In this document: in pieces, positions 35,890-44,904 of the stretch | Layout: every line of letters starts with the position of its first letter | How positions within the stretch are numbered: the first letter of the stretch is position 1 | Source: Streptomyces sp. HUAS CB01 | GTDB taxonomy: Bacteria; Actinomycetota; Actinomycetes; Streptomycetales; Streptomycetaceae | Length of the DNA stretch: 64,000 bases | NCBI RefSeq assembly: GCF_030406905.1 | Contig: NZ_CP129137.1 | Span: forward strand, 3,209,001-3,273,000 | Direction: 5' to 3' | Notes under the pieces: model-generated | What the model was told of the DNA's origin: nothing | Seen by the model: only the letters and a program-made list of their open reading frames with translations | Database searches by the model: none | Made by a program: the position numbers and the translations under genes

Positions 35890-36336
35890 ATGTTTCGTTT
35901 TGAGACAGAAGTCGACAAAGAACGCCTCAGCCTGCTCGGCGAGAGGCTCGAGGCCGCCAACGCCCGGCGCTCCTCGGCGATGCGCGCCCTGGCGGCGAAC
36001 GCGCACAAGGACGAAGTCCCCCTGCAGGTCTGGGTGGTGGAGGAGGGGACCGGCGAACTGGCCGCGGGCCTGACGGGCCGCACCTGGGCGCGCTGGCTCC
36101 ATGTCGACCTCCTCTGGGTCGACAGCCGGCACCGCGGCGCGGGCCTGGGCTCCCAGCTCCTCGCCGCGGCCGAGCGCGAGGCCCGCGTCGGCCGCGGGTG
36201 TTCCTGGTCCCGTCTGGAGACGTGGGACTTCCAGGCGCCGGGCTTCTACCGGAAGCACGGCTACGAGATCGTCGGCCGGGTGCCCGACTACCCGCCGGGC
36301 GTCACCGAGTACCTCCTGGCCAAGCATCTCGGCTGA
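35890..36336 (+). CDS. GNAT-family N-acetyltransferase
   Basis: A 148-residue acetyltransferase. Motif A, the acetyl-CoA pyrophosphate loop, is HVDLLWVDSRHRGAGLGSQ followed by LLAAAE, and motif B is WDFQAPGFYRKHGYEIVGRV, a close match to the RimI-like/small-molecule GNAT group. The ATG at 35890 is used, with GGTGAG upstream; an in-frame GTG at 35881 is equally possible. The substrate could be a small amine or a protein terminus. It stands alone between two regulators. Confidence 0.88.
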   Translation: MFRFETEVDKERLSLLGERLEAANARRSSAMRALAANAHKDEVPLQVWVVEEGTGELAAGLTGRTWARWLHVDLLWVDSRHRGAGLGSQLLAAAEREARVGRGCSWSRLETWDFQAPGFYRKHGYEIVGRVPDYPPGVTEYLLAKHLG

Positions 36337-36769
36337 GCGCGCACCCCGCGCCCACACACCACCGCCCCGCACCCGGCGCCCGCGCACCGCCTCGAACAGG
36401 GCTCGACGCATGCCGTGAAAGTACCGCGCACCCGCGCACCCGCCCCGAACGCCCGCGCACCGACCTCGCTCCCGGCGCGCCATCGCGCGTACGCGCCGTC
36501 GCCGAACGCGCCGCGGGGCTCAGCCAGCCGCCGTCGTACCGTGCGACGGCCGGGCGGCCAGCGCCTCCGCGTACCTCTCCGAGCACATCACCGCCCCGGG
36601 CGTGGTGACCCCGGTCGTCGCGGAGGGCGCGTCCGCACGCCGGTGAAGACGACGAACCGGCGCACGCCGCTGCCGACGGCGGGCAGACGCAGGCCTCGGC
36701 CGGCCGGGCCGCAGGGACCCGGCGGCGTCCGAGATCGCGGGGCAGCGGGCAGTGCGGACGCGCCGGTGA
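36337..36769. other. Intergenic region, possible gene remnant
   Basis: About 430 bases between the GNAT stop and the stop of the atypical response regulator. No complete gene is supported. A short stretch ending in TGA near 36645 reads AYLSEHITAPGVVTPVVAEG followed by ASARR in one frame. This looks more protein-like than its surroundings and may be a decayed gene end, but no family could be assigned. Confidence 0.35.
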
Positions 36770-37471
36770 TCAGTCCGCGTCGAGGTCCGGGCCCGGGAGC
36801 GGCGGGTGGCTCGCCGCGTGGTCGAGGAGGCCGGTGCGGGCCGCGAGGGCCGCGGCCTCCAGACGCGAGCCGACGCCGAGTTTCATCAGCACCCGCTGGA
36901 CGTGCGTCCGGGCCGTGCTCGGTGCTATGCCCATGCCCGCCGCGATGAGCCGGGTGTCCTCGCCCTCCGCCACACGGACGAGCACCTCCACCTCGCGCGG
37001 GGTCAGCATGCGCAGCAGCCGCTGCCCCTCGTCGTCGGGCTGCGCCGCCGGGTTGAGGAGGTCGGTGAACGCGCCCTGCAGCAGCTGCGGCGCCACGGCC
37101 GCCTCCCCCGCCCGCGCCTTGACCATGGCCCGTTCGACGCCCTCGATCCGCTCGTCGTGCCGCACGTACCCCGACGCGCCGGCTGCGAAGGCCGCCGCTA
37201 TCCCGCGCGGCGACGGCACGGGTCCGAGCACCACCACGGCCACCTGCGGCCGCTCCCGCTTGATCCGGACGATGGGATCGAACGCTCCCGGCTCCGCCGG
37301 TGCCGCCGTCCCGAGCAGGCACACCTCGGGCGCCCTGCTCACCACCAGGTCGGCCGCGCCGGCCGTCGGCGCCGCCGCCGCGAGCACCCGGTGCCCGCGG
37401 AGTTTCAGCGCGGACGCCAGCGCCTCGGCCAGCAATCGGTGGTCGTCGACCACCATGAGCCGCACACCCAT
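36770..37471 (-). CDS. Atypical LuxR-type response regulator lacking the phosphoacceptor Asp
   Basis: A 233-residue NarL-like regulator. The receiver begins VRLMVVDDHRLLAEALASAL with the acidic pair D9-D10, but the phosphorylation strand reads EVCLLGTAAPAE, placing G54 where Asp should be, and the conserved Lys region reads VVVLGPVPSPRG. The C-terminal HTH is intact (LTPREVEVLVRVAEGEDTRL to IAPSTARTHVQRVLMKLGVG). It should bind DNA without classical phosphotransfer, perhaps through ligand binding or dimerisation. ATG 37471 has a GGGGGG ribosome site seven bases upstream. No kinase is adjacent. Confidence 0.88.
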   Translation of the reverse strand: MGVRLMVVDDHRLLAEALASALKLRGHRVLAAAAPTAGAADLVVSRAPEVCLLGTAAPAEPGAFDPIVRIKRERPQVAVVVLGPVPSPRGIAAAFAAGASGYVRHDERIEGVERAMVKARAGEAAVAPQLLQGAFTDLLNPAAQPDDEGQRLLRMLTPREVEVLVRVAEGEDTRLIAAGMGIAPSTARTHVQRVLMKLGVGSRLEAAALAARTGLLDHAASHPPLPGPDLDAD

Positions 37472-37678
37472 CGAGCAACCCCCCATACCCCTGGAGTCGG
37501 CCCCCCGCCCCCAGCACTACTGACCCGGCAAGCTACACGCTTGTTCGACGTCGCGCTGCCCTACGCATCAGAAATCCCTCGGATCGGCGAAATGCGTGTC
37601 GTTCGGGGCAAGTTGACGAACGGCGGAGGTCCCCCGCCCACAGGGGCGGGGGACCTCCGTCACTCGTGCACCGGTGGT

Positions 37679-39580
37679 TCAGTTCGTGCTCAGGGAGAGC
37701 ACCAGGTACTCCTGTCGCGAAGCAGTTCCGCTCCGCTTGCTGAGCATGGTCTCGGACATGAACAGCCGTCCGCCGGTGTAGAGGATCTCCGAGTAGTCCC
37801 CGCCGAAGCCGGACTCCGCCTCGCGCACGGCCTCGTCGGACGGGATCTCCAGCAGCACCGTCTGCTTGAACGTGCCGCCGTCGATGCTGACGATCTGGCC
37901 GCCCTTGTCGTACGGGGGGCGCTTGTACGCGATGACGTTGCCGCCGTCCATGCGCAGCGGCGTGATCGTGTACCGGTCGCCGGCGTCCGCCTTGTCGGCG
38001 GTCGGCTTGCCCGTGGTCAGGTCGAAGGACACGATCTCGTTGGTGTCGCCGTACTCCCCGGTGCCCTCGTGCTCCTCGGTGGGCAGGTAGAGGCGGTTGT
38101 TGCCGACCGTGACGTGCCGGCAGGTCTCGACCTCGGTGGATCCGCAGCGCGCGGCGAACCGGTCCGCGTCGGCGGAGATCTTGACCTTCAGCTTGCCGGT
38201 CTTCTCGTCGACGACGAAGAAGTCCGAGATGCCGCTGCCGTCCCCGGCCGTGTCACCGACGTCGGCGGCGACCACGAGGGGCTTGGTGGACACGATGCTC
38301 GCGTACTCCACGCCCGTGGGCATCTTGAACGAGGAGACCGGCGCACCGGTCTGCGCGTTCAGGGACTGGATGACGACGTACTGGCTTCCGTAGGCGCCGC
38401 ACTTGCGGGCCGCCACGAGGGCGGGGCCGCCGCCGTAGCCCATGTCGTAGCAGTTCTCGGCGTTGACCTGGGGCTTCCAGCGGACCGCGCCGGTGGCGAG
38501 GTCGAAGGCGGCGCCGCCGTCGGTGCCGCCGGCGGCGACGGTGCCGCCGCTGAGTGTCACCTCGTTGAAGCGGGCCTTCTCGTCACCGGATCCCGTGGCC
38601 GACTTGCTCCACAGCAGCTTGCCGCTGTTGAGGTCGATCGCGCCGATCTCCGTGCACTTCTCGTAGTTCCGCGGCGGCTTGCGCTTGGCGGGCTCGAAGG
38701 CGATGGCGGTCTTGTGGTCGGCGGTGGCGTGGCGCGAGGCCGCGCACACCTGGCCGGGGAGCGGAAGGGTCCACTTCACCGTGCCCGTGGCGATGTCGTA
38801 GCCCACGACGGAGTTGATGCCGGTCTTGACGTACAGCGAGTCGGTGACCCACGAACCGCTCACGTCGGTGACGTCGGTGACCTTCGGCTGCGGCAGCTGG
38901 AAGGCCACCTTGGCCGCCGGGTTGGACGGCGCCTTCTCCTTGCCGCTGCCCCCGGGGGCCTTGTCCTTGCCGCCGTCCGCGCCCTGGCTGGAGCCCTTGG
39001 CGTCGCCGCCCTTGTCGTCGTCGCCCTTGGCGGCGGCGAACCAGACGCCCGCGCCGATGATCAGCACCACGGCGACGACCGCGGCGATGATGATCTGGGC
39101 CTGGGTGCTCAGCTTCTTGCCGCCGCCCGGACCGCCGGGCTGCTGACCGTACTGCGGCGGCACGGGCTGCCCCGGGTAGCCGTAGCCGTAGGGCTGCTGG
39201 CCCATCGGCTGCGTCGGCTGGCCCGGTGCCTGCGGGTAGCCGTAACCTGCGGGCTGGCCGGGCGGGGTCTGGGGGTAGCCGTAACCGGGCTGCTGGCCGG
39301 GCGGGGTCTGCGGATAGCCGTAACCGGGCTGCTGGCCGGGCGGGGTCTGCGGATAGCCGTAACCGGGCTGCTGCGGCGGCGGGGTGGGCGCACCGAAGCC
39401 GCCCGGAGCGGGCGTCCCCCCGGCGACGCCGGGAGGATCCTGCGGCGCGCCGAAGCCGCCCTGCGAGGGCTGGCCCGGCGGCTGGTTCGGCTGCTGCGGC
39501 GGCTGGTTCAGGGGCTGACCCGGCTGCTGCTGCGGCGGCTGCTCGCCAGGCTGGTTCGGGGGCTGGGGTGGTTGCGTCAT
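37679..39580 (-). CDS. Membrane-anchored PQQ-like beta-propeller protein (copy 1)
   Basis: A 633-residue type II-like membrane protein. Residues 1-150 are Pro/Gln/Gly/Tyr-rich, with tandem [13 protein letters not shown] units (13 residues, 39 bases). One transmembrane helix lies at about 160-180. The remaining ~430 residues are an extracytoplasmic beta-propeller of PQQ/BamB-like blades with repeated patterns of the kind [22 protein letters not shown] and [11 protein letters not shown]. It probably scaffolds proteins at the cell surface; no quinoprotein catalytic residues are evident. GAGG lies upstream of ATG 39580. It is a paralogue of the next gene upstream. Confidence 0.85.
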   Translation of the reverse strand: MTQPPQPPNQPGEQPPQQQPGQPLNQPPQQPNQPPGQPSQGGFGAPQDPPGVAGGTPAPGGFGAPTPPPQQPGYGYPQTPPGQQPGYGYPQTPPGQQPGYGYPQTPPGQPAGYGYPQAPGQPTQPMGQQPYGYGYPGQPVPPQYGQQPGGPGGGKKLSTQAQIIIAAVVAVVLIIGAGVWFAAAKGDDDKGGDAKGSSQGADGGKDKAPGGSGKEKAPSNPAAKVAFQLPQPKVTDVTDVSGSWVTDSLYVKTGINSVVGYDIATGTVKWTLPLPGQVCAASRHATADHKTAIAFEPAKRKPPRNYEKCTEIGAIDLNSGKLLWSKSATGSGDEKARFNEVTLSGGTVAAGGTDGGAAFDLATGAVRWKPQVNAENCYDMGYGGGPALVAARKCGAYGSQYVVIQSLNAQTGAPVSSFKMPTGVEYASIVSTKPLVVAADVGDTAGDGSGISDFFVVDEKTGKLKVKISADADRFAARCGSTEVETCRHVTVGNNRLYLPTEEHEGTGEYGDTNEIVSFDLTTGKPTADKADAGDRYTITPLRMDGGNVIAYKRPPYDKGGQIVSIDGGTFKQTVLLEIPSDEAVREAESGFGGDYSEILYTGGRLFMSETMLSKRSGTASRQEYLVLSLSTN

Positions 39581-39659
39581 GCCTGCGTACCTCTGAGGGG
39601 ATGTGAGAAGGAAACGAGTCGTTCCGGTGGTCCGGTTCGGGGCGTCCGGCCGGACGCGG

Positions 39660-41549
39660 TCACTTCCCGAAGGCCATCATCGTCTTGGTCTCCTTCTCCT
39701 CCTTGTCGTTGCTCGCGCTGACCCGGCCGCTCGCGATGAGGAAACGGCCGTCGTGGTAGGCGAGCTTGGGGCTCCAGAAGGTGCGCTCGATCGAGGACGT
39801 CGAGGCGGGGTTCTGCAGCAGCACGGTGGGCTTGCCCCCGGTCGGCGCGAGCGTCGCGACCGCGCCGCCCGAGTCGTACTTCGGCTCCAGGTACAGCAGG
39901 ACGTTCGAGCCCTCCATACGGAGCGGGATCATCATCTGCTCGGCGGGGGCGTCCGCACGCCACTTGCGCTTGCCGGTGTTGAGGTCGAACGCCACGACGG
40001 CGTTCGTGCGCGCCGTGCCGCCCTCCTTGGGCTCCGTCGCCATGTAGAAGGTGTTGGCGTCGGCGGCCACGCCGACGCAGCCCTCGAGGATCTCACCGAA
40101 GACGACGAAGCCGCCGCCGCAGCGCGGCTGGTAGCGGTCCGTGCCGCCGTCGATCTGCGAGCGCAGCGTCCCGTTGGCGGTGAGCGCGACGACGCTCCAC
40201 TTCTTCTGATCGGGCTGCGACATCGAGACGACCAGGGGGCTGACCGAATAGACCTTGTCGACCTGCCAGTTGACCGGCAGCTTGTACGTCCACCTGGCCT
40301 TGCCGGTGGTCGGGTCCAGCTCCTGGAGCTGCTCCTGGGTCTTGTCGTAGTCGCCGGTGCGGCAGGTCTCCGCGGCGATCAGCTTCGGGCCGCCGGCGAA
40401 CGCCTGCGGCTGGCAGTTCCCCGGCAGCTTGCCGAAGAGCGGTGCGCCGTCGCTGATCCGGAACGCCTCGCCGTTGCCCGTGCGGGCGGCGGTCACGGTG
40501 TTGCCGCTGATCGCCAGGGTGAGGCTGGACAGCAGGTCGAAGGCACCCTTCTTGGTGATCGTCTTCTTCCAGCCGGCCTTGCCGGTCTTGAGGTCGACGA
40601 GCTGCAGCTGGGTGCAGTTGGCCTTGTCGCTCGTCCCGTCCTTGTAGGCGATGACGAGCTTGCCGTCGTCGGTGCCGCGGACCGGGGCAGCGCACAGCTC
40701 GGCGGGCAGCGGCAGGCTCCACTTCTTGCTGCCGTCGTCGGCAGAGTAGCCCGCGACCTCCTTGTACATGCCCCTGACGACGATGTCGCCGGCGAACCAC
40801 GGGCCGTACACCTCGGCGCCGTTGCGCGGCAGGTCGACGTCGTTCTTCGCCAGCCAGAGCACCTTGGACTCGCCGTCCTTGCGGCCGGCGTTGAGGTCGT
40901 CCACCTCCTCGCGCCCGGTGCCGCTCCCGTCGCCCTGGTCCACCGACTCGGAGCCGGTCGGCTGCGGGCCGCTGGTCTGCTTGGCGTCGGGCCTGGGGTC
41001 GTCCTCGCTGCCGCTGAGCGCGAACCAGGTGCCGCCGCCGATGACGAGGAGCGCCGCCACGGCCGCGCCGATGATCGCGGCGGGCTTGCCCTTGAAGAAG
41101 TTGCCGCTGCCGCCGCCCGGCGGGGGCGGGACGGGCGCGCCCGGGTACTGCGGCTGGGTGGGATGGGCACCGTACGGGCCGGGCTGCTGTCCGTAGGGGC
41201 CCGGTTGGCCGTACGGACCGGGCTGGCCGTAGGGACCGGGCTGCTGGCCGTACGGACCGGGCTGGCCGTACGGACCGGGCTGACCGTAGGGGCCGGGCTG
41301 ACCGGGAGCCTGCTGCGGGTAGCCGTACCCGGGGTGCGGAGCCGTCTGCGGGTAGCCGTACCCGGGCTGCGCGTCCTGCGGCGGGCCGGCGGGCTGCGCC
41401 GGAGGGGTCTGCGGCGGCACCGGCGGTGCCTGCGGTGGCGTGGGCGGTGTCTGCGGCGGCTGCGCGGGCTGCTGGGGAGTGCCCTGCTGAGGGTCCTGCG
41501 GAGACCCGGAGCCTCCCTGCGGCGGTTGCTGGCTGGGCGGCTGAGTCAT
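39660..41549 (-). CDS. Membrane-anchored PQQ-like beta-propeller protein (copy 2)
   Basis: A 629-residue paralogue of the adjacent gene with the same order: a low-complexity N-terminus rich in Pro/Gln/Gly (here [19 protein letters not shown] repeats), one transmembrane helix at about 175-195, a polar linker, then an extracytoplasmic beta-propeller with [11 protein letters not shown] and [11 protein letters not shown] blades. ATG 41549 is preferred because GGGGGAAG lies just upstream; the open frame extends 21 residues further. The two copies are 79 bases apart and presumably arose by duplication. The function is unknown; BamB-like assembly and serine/threonine-kinase sensor propellers are alternatives. 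Confidence 0.85.
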   Translation of the reverse strand: MTQPPSQQPPQGGSGSPQDPQQGTPQQPAQPPQTPPTPPQAPPVPPQTPPAQPAGPPQDAQPGYGYPQTAPHPGYGYPQQAPGQPGPYGQPGPYGQPGPYGQQPGPYGQPGPYGQPGPYGQQPGPYGAHPTQPQYPGAPVPPPPGGGSGNFFKGKPAAIIGAAVAALLVIGGGTWFALSGSEDDPRPDAKQTSGPQPTGSESVDQGDGSGTGREEVDDLNAGRKDGESKVLWLAKNDVDLPRNGAEVYGPWFAGDIVVRGMYKEVAGYSADDGSKKWSLPLPAELCAAPVRGTDDGKLVIAYKDGTSDKANCTQLQLVDLKTGKAGWKKTITKKGAFDLLSSLTLAISGNTVTAARTGNGEAFRISDGAPLFGKLPGNCQPQAFAGGPKLIAAETCRTGDYDKTQEQLQELDPTTGKARWTYKLPVNWQVDKVYSVSPLVVSMSQPDQKKWSVVALTANGTLRSQIDGGTDRYQPRCGGGFVVFGEILEGCVGVAADANTFYMATEPKEGGTARTNAVVAFDLNTGKRKWRADAPAEQMMIPLRMEGSNVLLYLEPKYDSGGAVATLAPTGGKPTVLLQNPASTSSIERTFWSPKLAYHDGRFLIASGRVSASNDKEEKETKTMMAFGK

Positions 41550-41705
41550 CAGCTCTTCCCCCTTCGTGCGGCCCGCTGCCCGACCGGCCTCCCCCGCGTT
41601 TTCCTCGGGCATGCGCCTTTGGAATGGAGCGAATCGGACATGGATTCCGCAACGTCACTTCAGTCGAGCGGGGCTTCTTTCTATCACCCGGGGCATGTCA
41701 AGAGG

Positions 41706-41745
41706 CGGGCCGGTCCGCCCCTGTACCCAAGGGAGAACCGGCCCG
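41706..41745 (-). terminator. Possible terminator between ABC-F gene and propeller genes
   Basis: Inverted arms CGGGCCGGT (41706-41714) and ACCGGCCCG (41737-41745), nine base pairs with a 22-base loop, lie just downstream of the ABC-F stop on the minus strand. The loop is long and no T-run follows. Confidence 0.35.
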
Positions 41746-41780
41746 TGATGCCGTTGTTACGCGACCGGCGCGCGCCGCCG

Positions 41781-43586
41781 CTACGCGTCCTCGGCGAGTT
41801 CGAGCCAGCGCATTTCCAACTCCTCGCGCTCACCCGAGAGTTCGCGGAGCCGCGCGTCGAGTTCCGCCACTTTCTCGAAATCGGTGGCGTTTTCGGCGAT
41901 TTGCGAGTGCAGCGTGGATTCCTTTTCGGAGATCTTGTCCAGCTGTCGCTCGATTTTCTGCAGTTCCTTCTTCGCGGCCCGCTGGTCCGCCGCGGACTTC
42001 TCCGCTCCGGCGGCCTTCGCGGGCGCGGGCGGCACGGGCGCCGCGGCCTGCACGACCTTCGCGCGGCGCTCCAGGTACTCGTCGATGCCGCGCGGGAGCA
42101 TCCGCAGCGTCGCGTCGCCGAGGAGCGCGAGCACGCGGTCGGTCGTGCGCTCGACGAAGAAGCGGTCGTGGGAGATCACGACCATCGAGCCCGGCCAGCC
42201 GTCGAGGAGGTCCTCCAGCTGCGTGAGCGTCTCGATGTCGAGGTCGTTGGTGGGCTCGTCGAGGAAGAGGACGTTCGGCTCGTCCATCAGCAGCCGCAGC
42301 AGCTGGAGCCGGCGCCGCTCACCGCCGGACAGGTCGCCGACCGGGGTCCACTGCTTCTCCTTCGCGAAGCCGAACTGCTCGCACAGCTGCCCCGCGGTCA
42401 TCTCCCGGCCCTTGCCGAGGTCGACACGGTCGCGGATCTGCTGGACGGCCTCCAGCACCCGGAGTTCGGGGTCGAGTTCGGTGACGTCCTGCGAGAGGTA
42501 GGCGAGCCGCACGGTCTTGCCGGTGACGATCCGCCCGGCGGCGGGCTGCCGTTCGCCGTCGCTGACCGCGGCGTCGGCCATGGCGCGCAGCAGGGAGGTC
42601 TTGCCGGCGCCGTTCACGCCGACCAGGCCGATCCGGTCGCCGGGGCCGAGCTGCCACGTCAGATGCTTGAGGAGGACCTTCGGCCCGGCCTGGACGGTGA
42701 CGTCCTCGAGGTCGAAGACGGTCTTGCCGAGCCGGGTGGTGGCGAACTTCATCAGCTCGGAGGTGTCGCGCGGCGGCGGCACGTCCTTGATCAGCTCGTT
42801 GGCGGCCTCGACGCGGAAGCGCGGCTTCGACGTACGGGCCGGTGCGCCGCGGCGCAGCCAGGCGAGCTCCTTGCGGACGAGGTTCTGCCGCTTGGTCTCC
42901 TCGGTCGCGGCGATGCGCTCGCGCTCGGCGCGTGCGAAGACGTAGTCGGAGTAGCCGCCCTCGTACTCGTACACCGTCCCGCGCTGGACGTCCCACATGC
43001 GGGTGCAGACCTGGTCGAGGAACCAGCGGTCGTGGGTGACGCAGACGAGGGCCGAACGGCGCGCCCGGAGGTGCTGGGCGAGCCAGGCGATGCCCTCGAC
43101 GTCCAGGTGGTTCGTGGGCTCGTCGAGGACGATCAGGTCCTGCTCGGCGATCAGCAGCTTGGCGAGCGCGATCCGGCGCCGCTCACCGCCGGACAGCGGG
43201 GCGATGACGGTGTCCAGGCCCTGCGGGAAGCCGGGCAGGTCGAGCCCCCCGAAGAGACCGGTGAGCACATCGCGGATCTTGGCGTTGCCGGCCCACTCGT
43301 GGTCGGCGAGATCACCGATGACCTCGTGGCGGATCGTGGCGGCGGGGTCGAGCGAGTCGTGCTGGGTGAGCACCCCGATGTGCAGCCCGCCGCTGTGGGT
43401 GACCCGGCCGGTGTCGGGCTCCTCCAGCCCGGCGAGCATGCGGATCAGCGTGGTCTTGCCGTCTCCGTTGCGCCCGACGACTCCGATGCGGTCCCCCTCG
43501 GAGACGCCGAGCGACACTCCGTCGAGCAGGGCACGGGTGCCGTACACCTTGCTGACTGCCTCGACATTGACCAGATTGACGGCCAT
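41781..43586 (-). CDS. ABC-F family ATPase (Uup/EttA-like)
   Basis: A 601-residue soluble protein with two ABC domains and no membrane spans, the hallmark of ABC-F translation factors and ribosome-protection proteins. Walker A motifs are GRNGDGKTTL and GVNGAGKTSL, both signatures are LSGGERRR, and the Walker B motifs are LIVLDEPTNHLD and VLFLDEPTNDLD. The charged linker between the domains and a C-terminal coiled coil (KKELQKIERQLDKISEKES) fit the Uup group. AGGAG sits just before ATG 43586; the frame continues upstream but is low-complexity. It may rescue stalled ribosomes or act in DNA metabolism as Uup does; resistance activity is possible but not indicated. Confidence 0.94.
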   Translation of the reverse strand: MAVNLVNVEAVSKVYGTRALLDGVSLGVSEGDRIGVVGRNGDGKTTLIRMLAGLEEPDTGRVTHSGGLHIGVLTQHDSLDPAATIRHEVIGDLADHEWAGNAKIRDVLTGLFGGLDLPGFPQGLDTVIAPLSGGERRRIALAKLLIAEQDLIVLDEPTNHLDVEGIAWLAQHLRARRSALVCVTHDRWFLDQVCTRMWDVQRGTVYEYEGGYSDYVFARAERERIAATEETKRQNLVRKELAWLRRGAPARTSKPRFRVEAANELIKDVPPPRDTSELMKFATTRLGKTVFDLEDVTVQAGPKVLLKHLTWQLGPGDRIGLVGVNGAGKTSLLRAMADAAVSDGERQPAAGRIVTGKTVRLAYLSQDVTELDPELRVLEAVQQIRDRVDLGKGREMTAGQLCEQFGFAKEKQWTPVGDLSGGERRRLQLLRLLMDEPNVLFLDEPTNDLDIETLTQLEDLLDGWPGSMVVISHDRFFVERTTDRVLALLGDATLRMLPRGIDEYLERRAKVVQAAAPVPPAPAKAAGAEKSAADQRAAKKELQKIERQLDKISEKESTLHSQIAENATDFEKVAELDARLRELSGEREELEMRWLELAEDA

Positions 43587-43819
43587 TTCTCTCCTGACAG
43601 GGGGATCGATCGACCTACCAGGGTAGTCGGGGCGCACCGTCCGCAGTCCGCGCGTACGGTGCGCGACCGTACACCCACGGAGAGTGGACAGTACGCGACC
43701 GGGTCGCGACGCTGGGTGGGTCGCCCCAGTTGACCGTGTGAGCTCTGGACGGCCGTGGGTGGCCGTCGGCCTGGAGCCTGGGGCCTGAGGGCGGGGAAAC
43801 GCACCTGGAGGTGGCGGAT

Positions 43820-44644
43820 TTGGCCGGGGTGGACGACGAGCCGGTGTCGTCGGACAGTCTGAGGACGTTCGGGGCGTTCGTGCAGGGGCTGCGGGAGCAC
43901 GCGGGGCTGTCGCGGGAGGCGTTCGCACCGATGGTGCGCTTCTCCCGGCACACGGTGGCCTCGATCGAGCTGGGCCGCCGGATGCCGGACACGCAGTTCG
44001 TCGAACTGGCGGAGGCGGCGCTGGGGAACACGGGCGCGCTGCGGCGGGCGTTCGGGCATCTGACGCGGCAGCCGGGGCTGGCGTCGTGGTTCAGGGAGTG
44101 GGCGCGGCGGGAGAGGACGGCGGTGAGCCTGTGTACGTACGAGTGCAGGATGGTGCCGGGGCTGCTGCAGTCGGAGGGGTACTTACGTGCCCTGTACGAG
44201 AACGAGGTGCCACCCCTGTCGGACGAGCAGGTGGAGAGCCAGATCGCCGCGCGGCTGGAACGTCAACGGCTCTTGCCTGAACGGCCCAACGTGCCCTTCA
44301 GCTTCATCGTCACGGAGGCGGTCTTCCGGCAGCGGCTCGGTGGTGCGGAAGTGACACGGCAGATGCTCGACCACGTGCTGACGAGCACCGCGCGGCGGAA
44401 CGTGACGCTCCAAATCATGCCGACGGCCTCTGAGTTCCACGCCTGTCTCGCGGGGATGTTGCAGCTGCTCGAAGGACCGGACGGGAAGCGGTACGCCTAC
44501 TCCGAGGGGCAGCGGAACGGCAGGCTGATCGGCGACCCGAAAGAGGTGGTCGCGCTCCAACAGGCGTATGACACACTGCGCTCGCAGGCCCTCACCCCCA
44601 GCGAGTCGCGGGGTCTGCTGGAGCGAATCCGAGGAGCCCTATGA
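43820..44644 (+). CDS. Scr1-type HTH regulator with DUF5753
   Basis: About 274 residues. The N-terminal XRE-type HTH (FGAFVQGLREHAGLSREAFA, MVRFSRHTVASIELGRR) is followed by the DUF5753 domain (QPGLASWFREWARRERTAV, CRMVPGLLQSEGYLRALY, LQIMPTASEFHACLAG). This is the layout of the very abundant Streptomyces WhiJ/Scr1-like regulators, which work with a small DUF397 protein encoded next to them. The TTG at 43820 is chosen because GGAGG lies seven bases upstream; a GTG at 43811 overlaps that site. It overlaps the DUF397 gene by 4 bases. Such pairs influence development and antibiotic production. Confidence 0.9.
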   Translation: MAGVDDEPVSSDSLRTFGAFVQGLREHAGLSREAFAPMVRFSRHTVASIELGRRMPDTQFVELAEAALGNTGALRRAFGHLTRQPGLASWFREWARRERTAVSLCTYECRMVPGLLQSEGYLRALYENEVPPLSDEQVESQIAARLERQRLLPERPNVPFSFIVTEAVFRQRLGGAEVTRQMLDHVLTSTARRNVTLQIMPTASEFHACLAGMLQLLEGPDGKRYAYSEGQRNGRLIGDPKEVVALQQAYDTLRSQALTPSESRGLLERIRGAL

Positions 44645-44904
44645 GCACCGCCGAACTCGCCTGGTTCAAGTCGAGCTACAGCAGCGCCCAGGGCGACAGC
44701 TGCGTCGAAGTCGCCCTGTCCTGGCACAAGTCCAGCTACAGCAGCGCCCAGGGCGACAACTGCGTCGAGGTCGCCGCCTGCCCCGGCACCGTCCACGTCC
44801 GTGACTCCAAGGTCCCCGACGGCCCCCGGCTCGACGTCCCCGCCGAGGTCTGGTCAGCCTTCGTCTCGGCCTACGGCAACGTCTCGGCGTACGGCAACGC
44901 CTGA
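44641..44904 (+). CDS. DUF397 protein with internal duplication
   Basis: An 87-residue partner of the preceding HTH/DUF5753 regulator, coupled by an ATGA overlap. The DUF397 core occurs twice at its start: WFKSSYSSAQGDSCVEVALS then WHKSSYSSAQGDNCVEVAAC (residues 8-27 and 28-47). This reflects a 60-base tandem duplication with near-identical DNA. The C-terminal part continues as a normal DUF397 (VHVRDSKVPDGPRLDVPAEV) and ends in a doubled SAYGN unit, from an 18-base repeat. Ordinary family members have one SSYSS block in about 65 residues. The last 51 bases overlap the convergent acyltransferase gene. Confidence 0.92.
   Translation: MSTAELAWFKSSYSSAQGDSCVEVALSWHKSSYSSAQGDNCVEVAACPGTVHVRDSKVPDGPRLDVPAEVWSAFVSAYGNVSAYGNA

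Noticed and set aside
36415..36948. Possible gene after the GNAT acetyltransferase
   Set aside because: It has no ribosome site, low-complexity Pro/Arg translation, and overlaps the end of the response-regulator gene on the other strand.
39603..43733. A 1376-codon open frame across the propeller and ABC-F genes
   Set aside because: It is antisense to three well-supported genes and its translation is a typical GC-bias shadow rich in Arg, Leu, Asp and Val.
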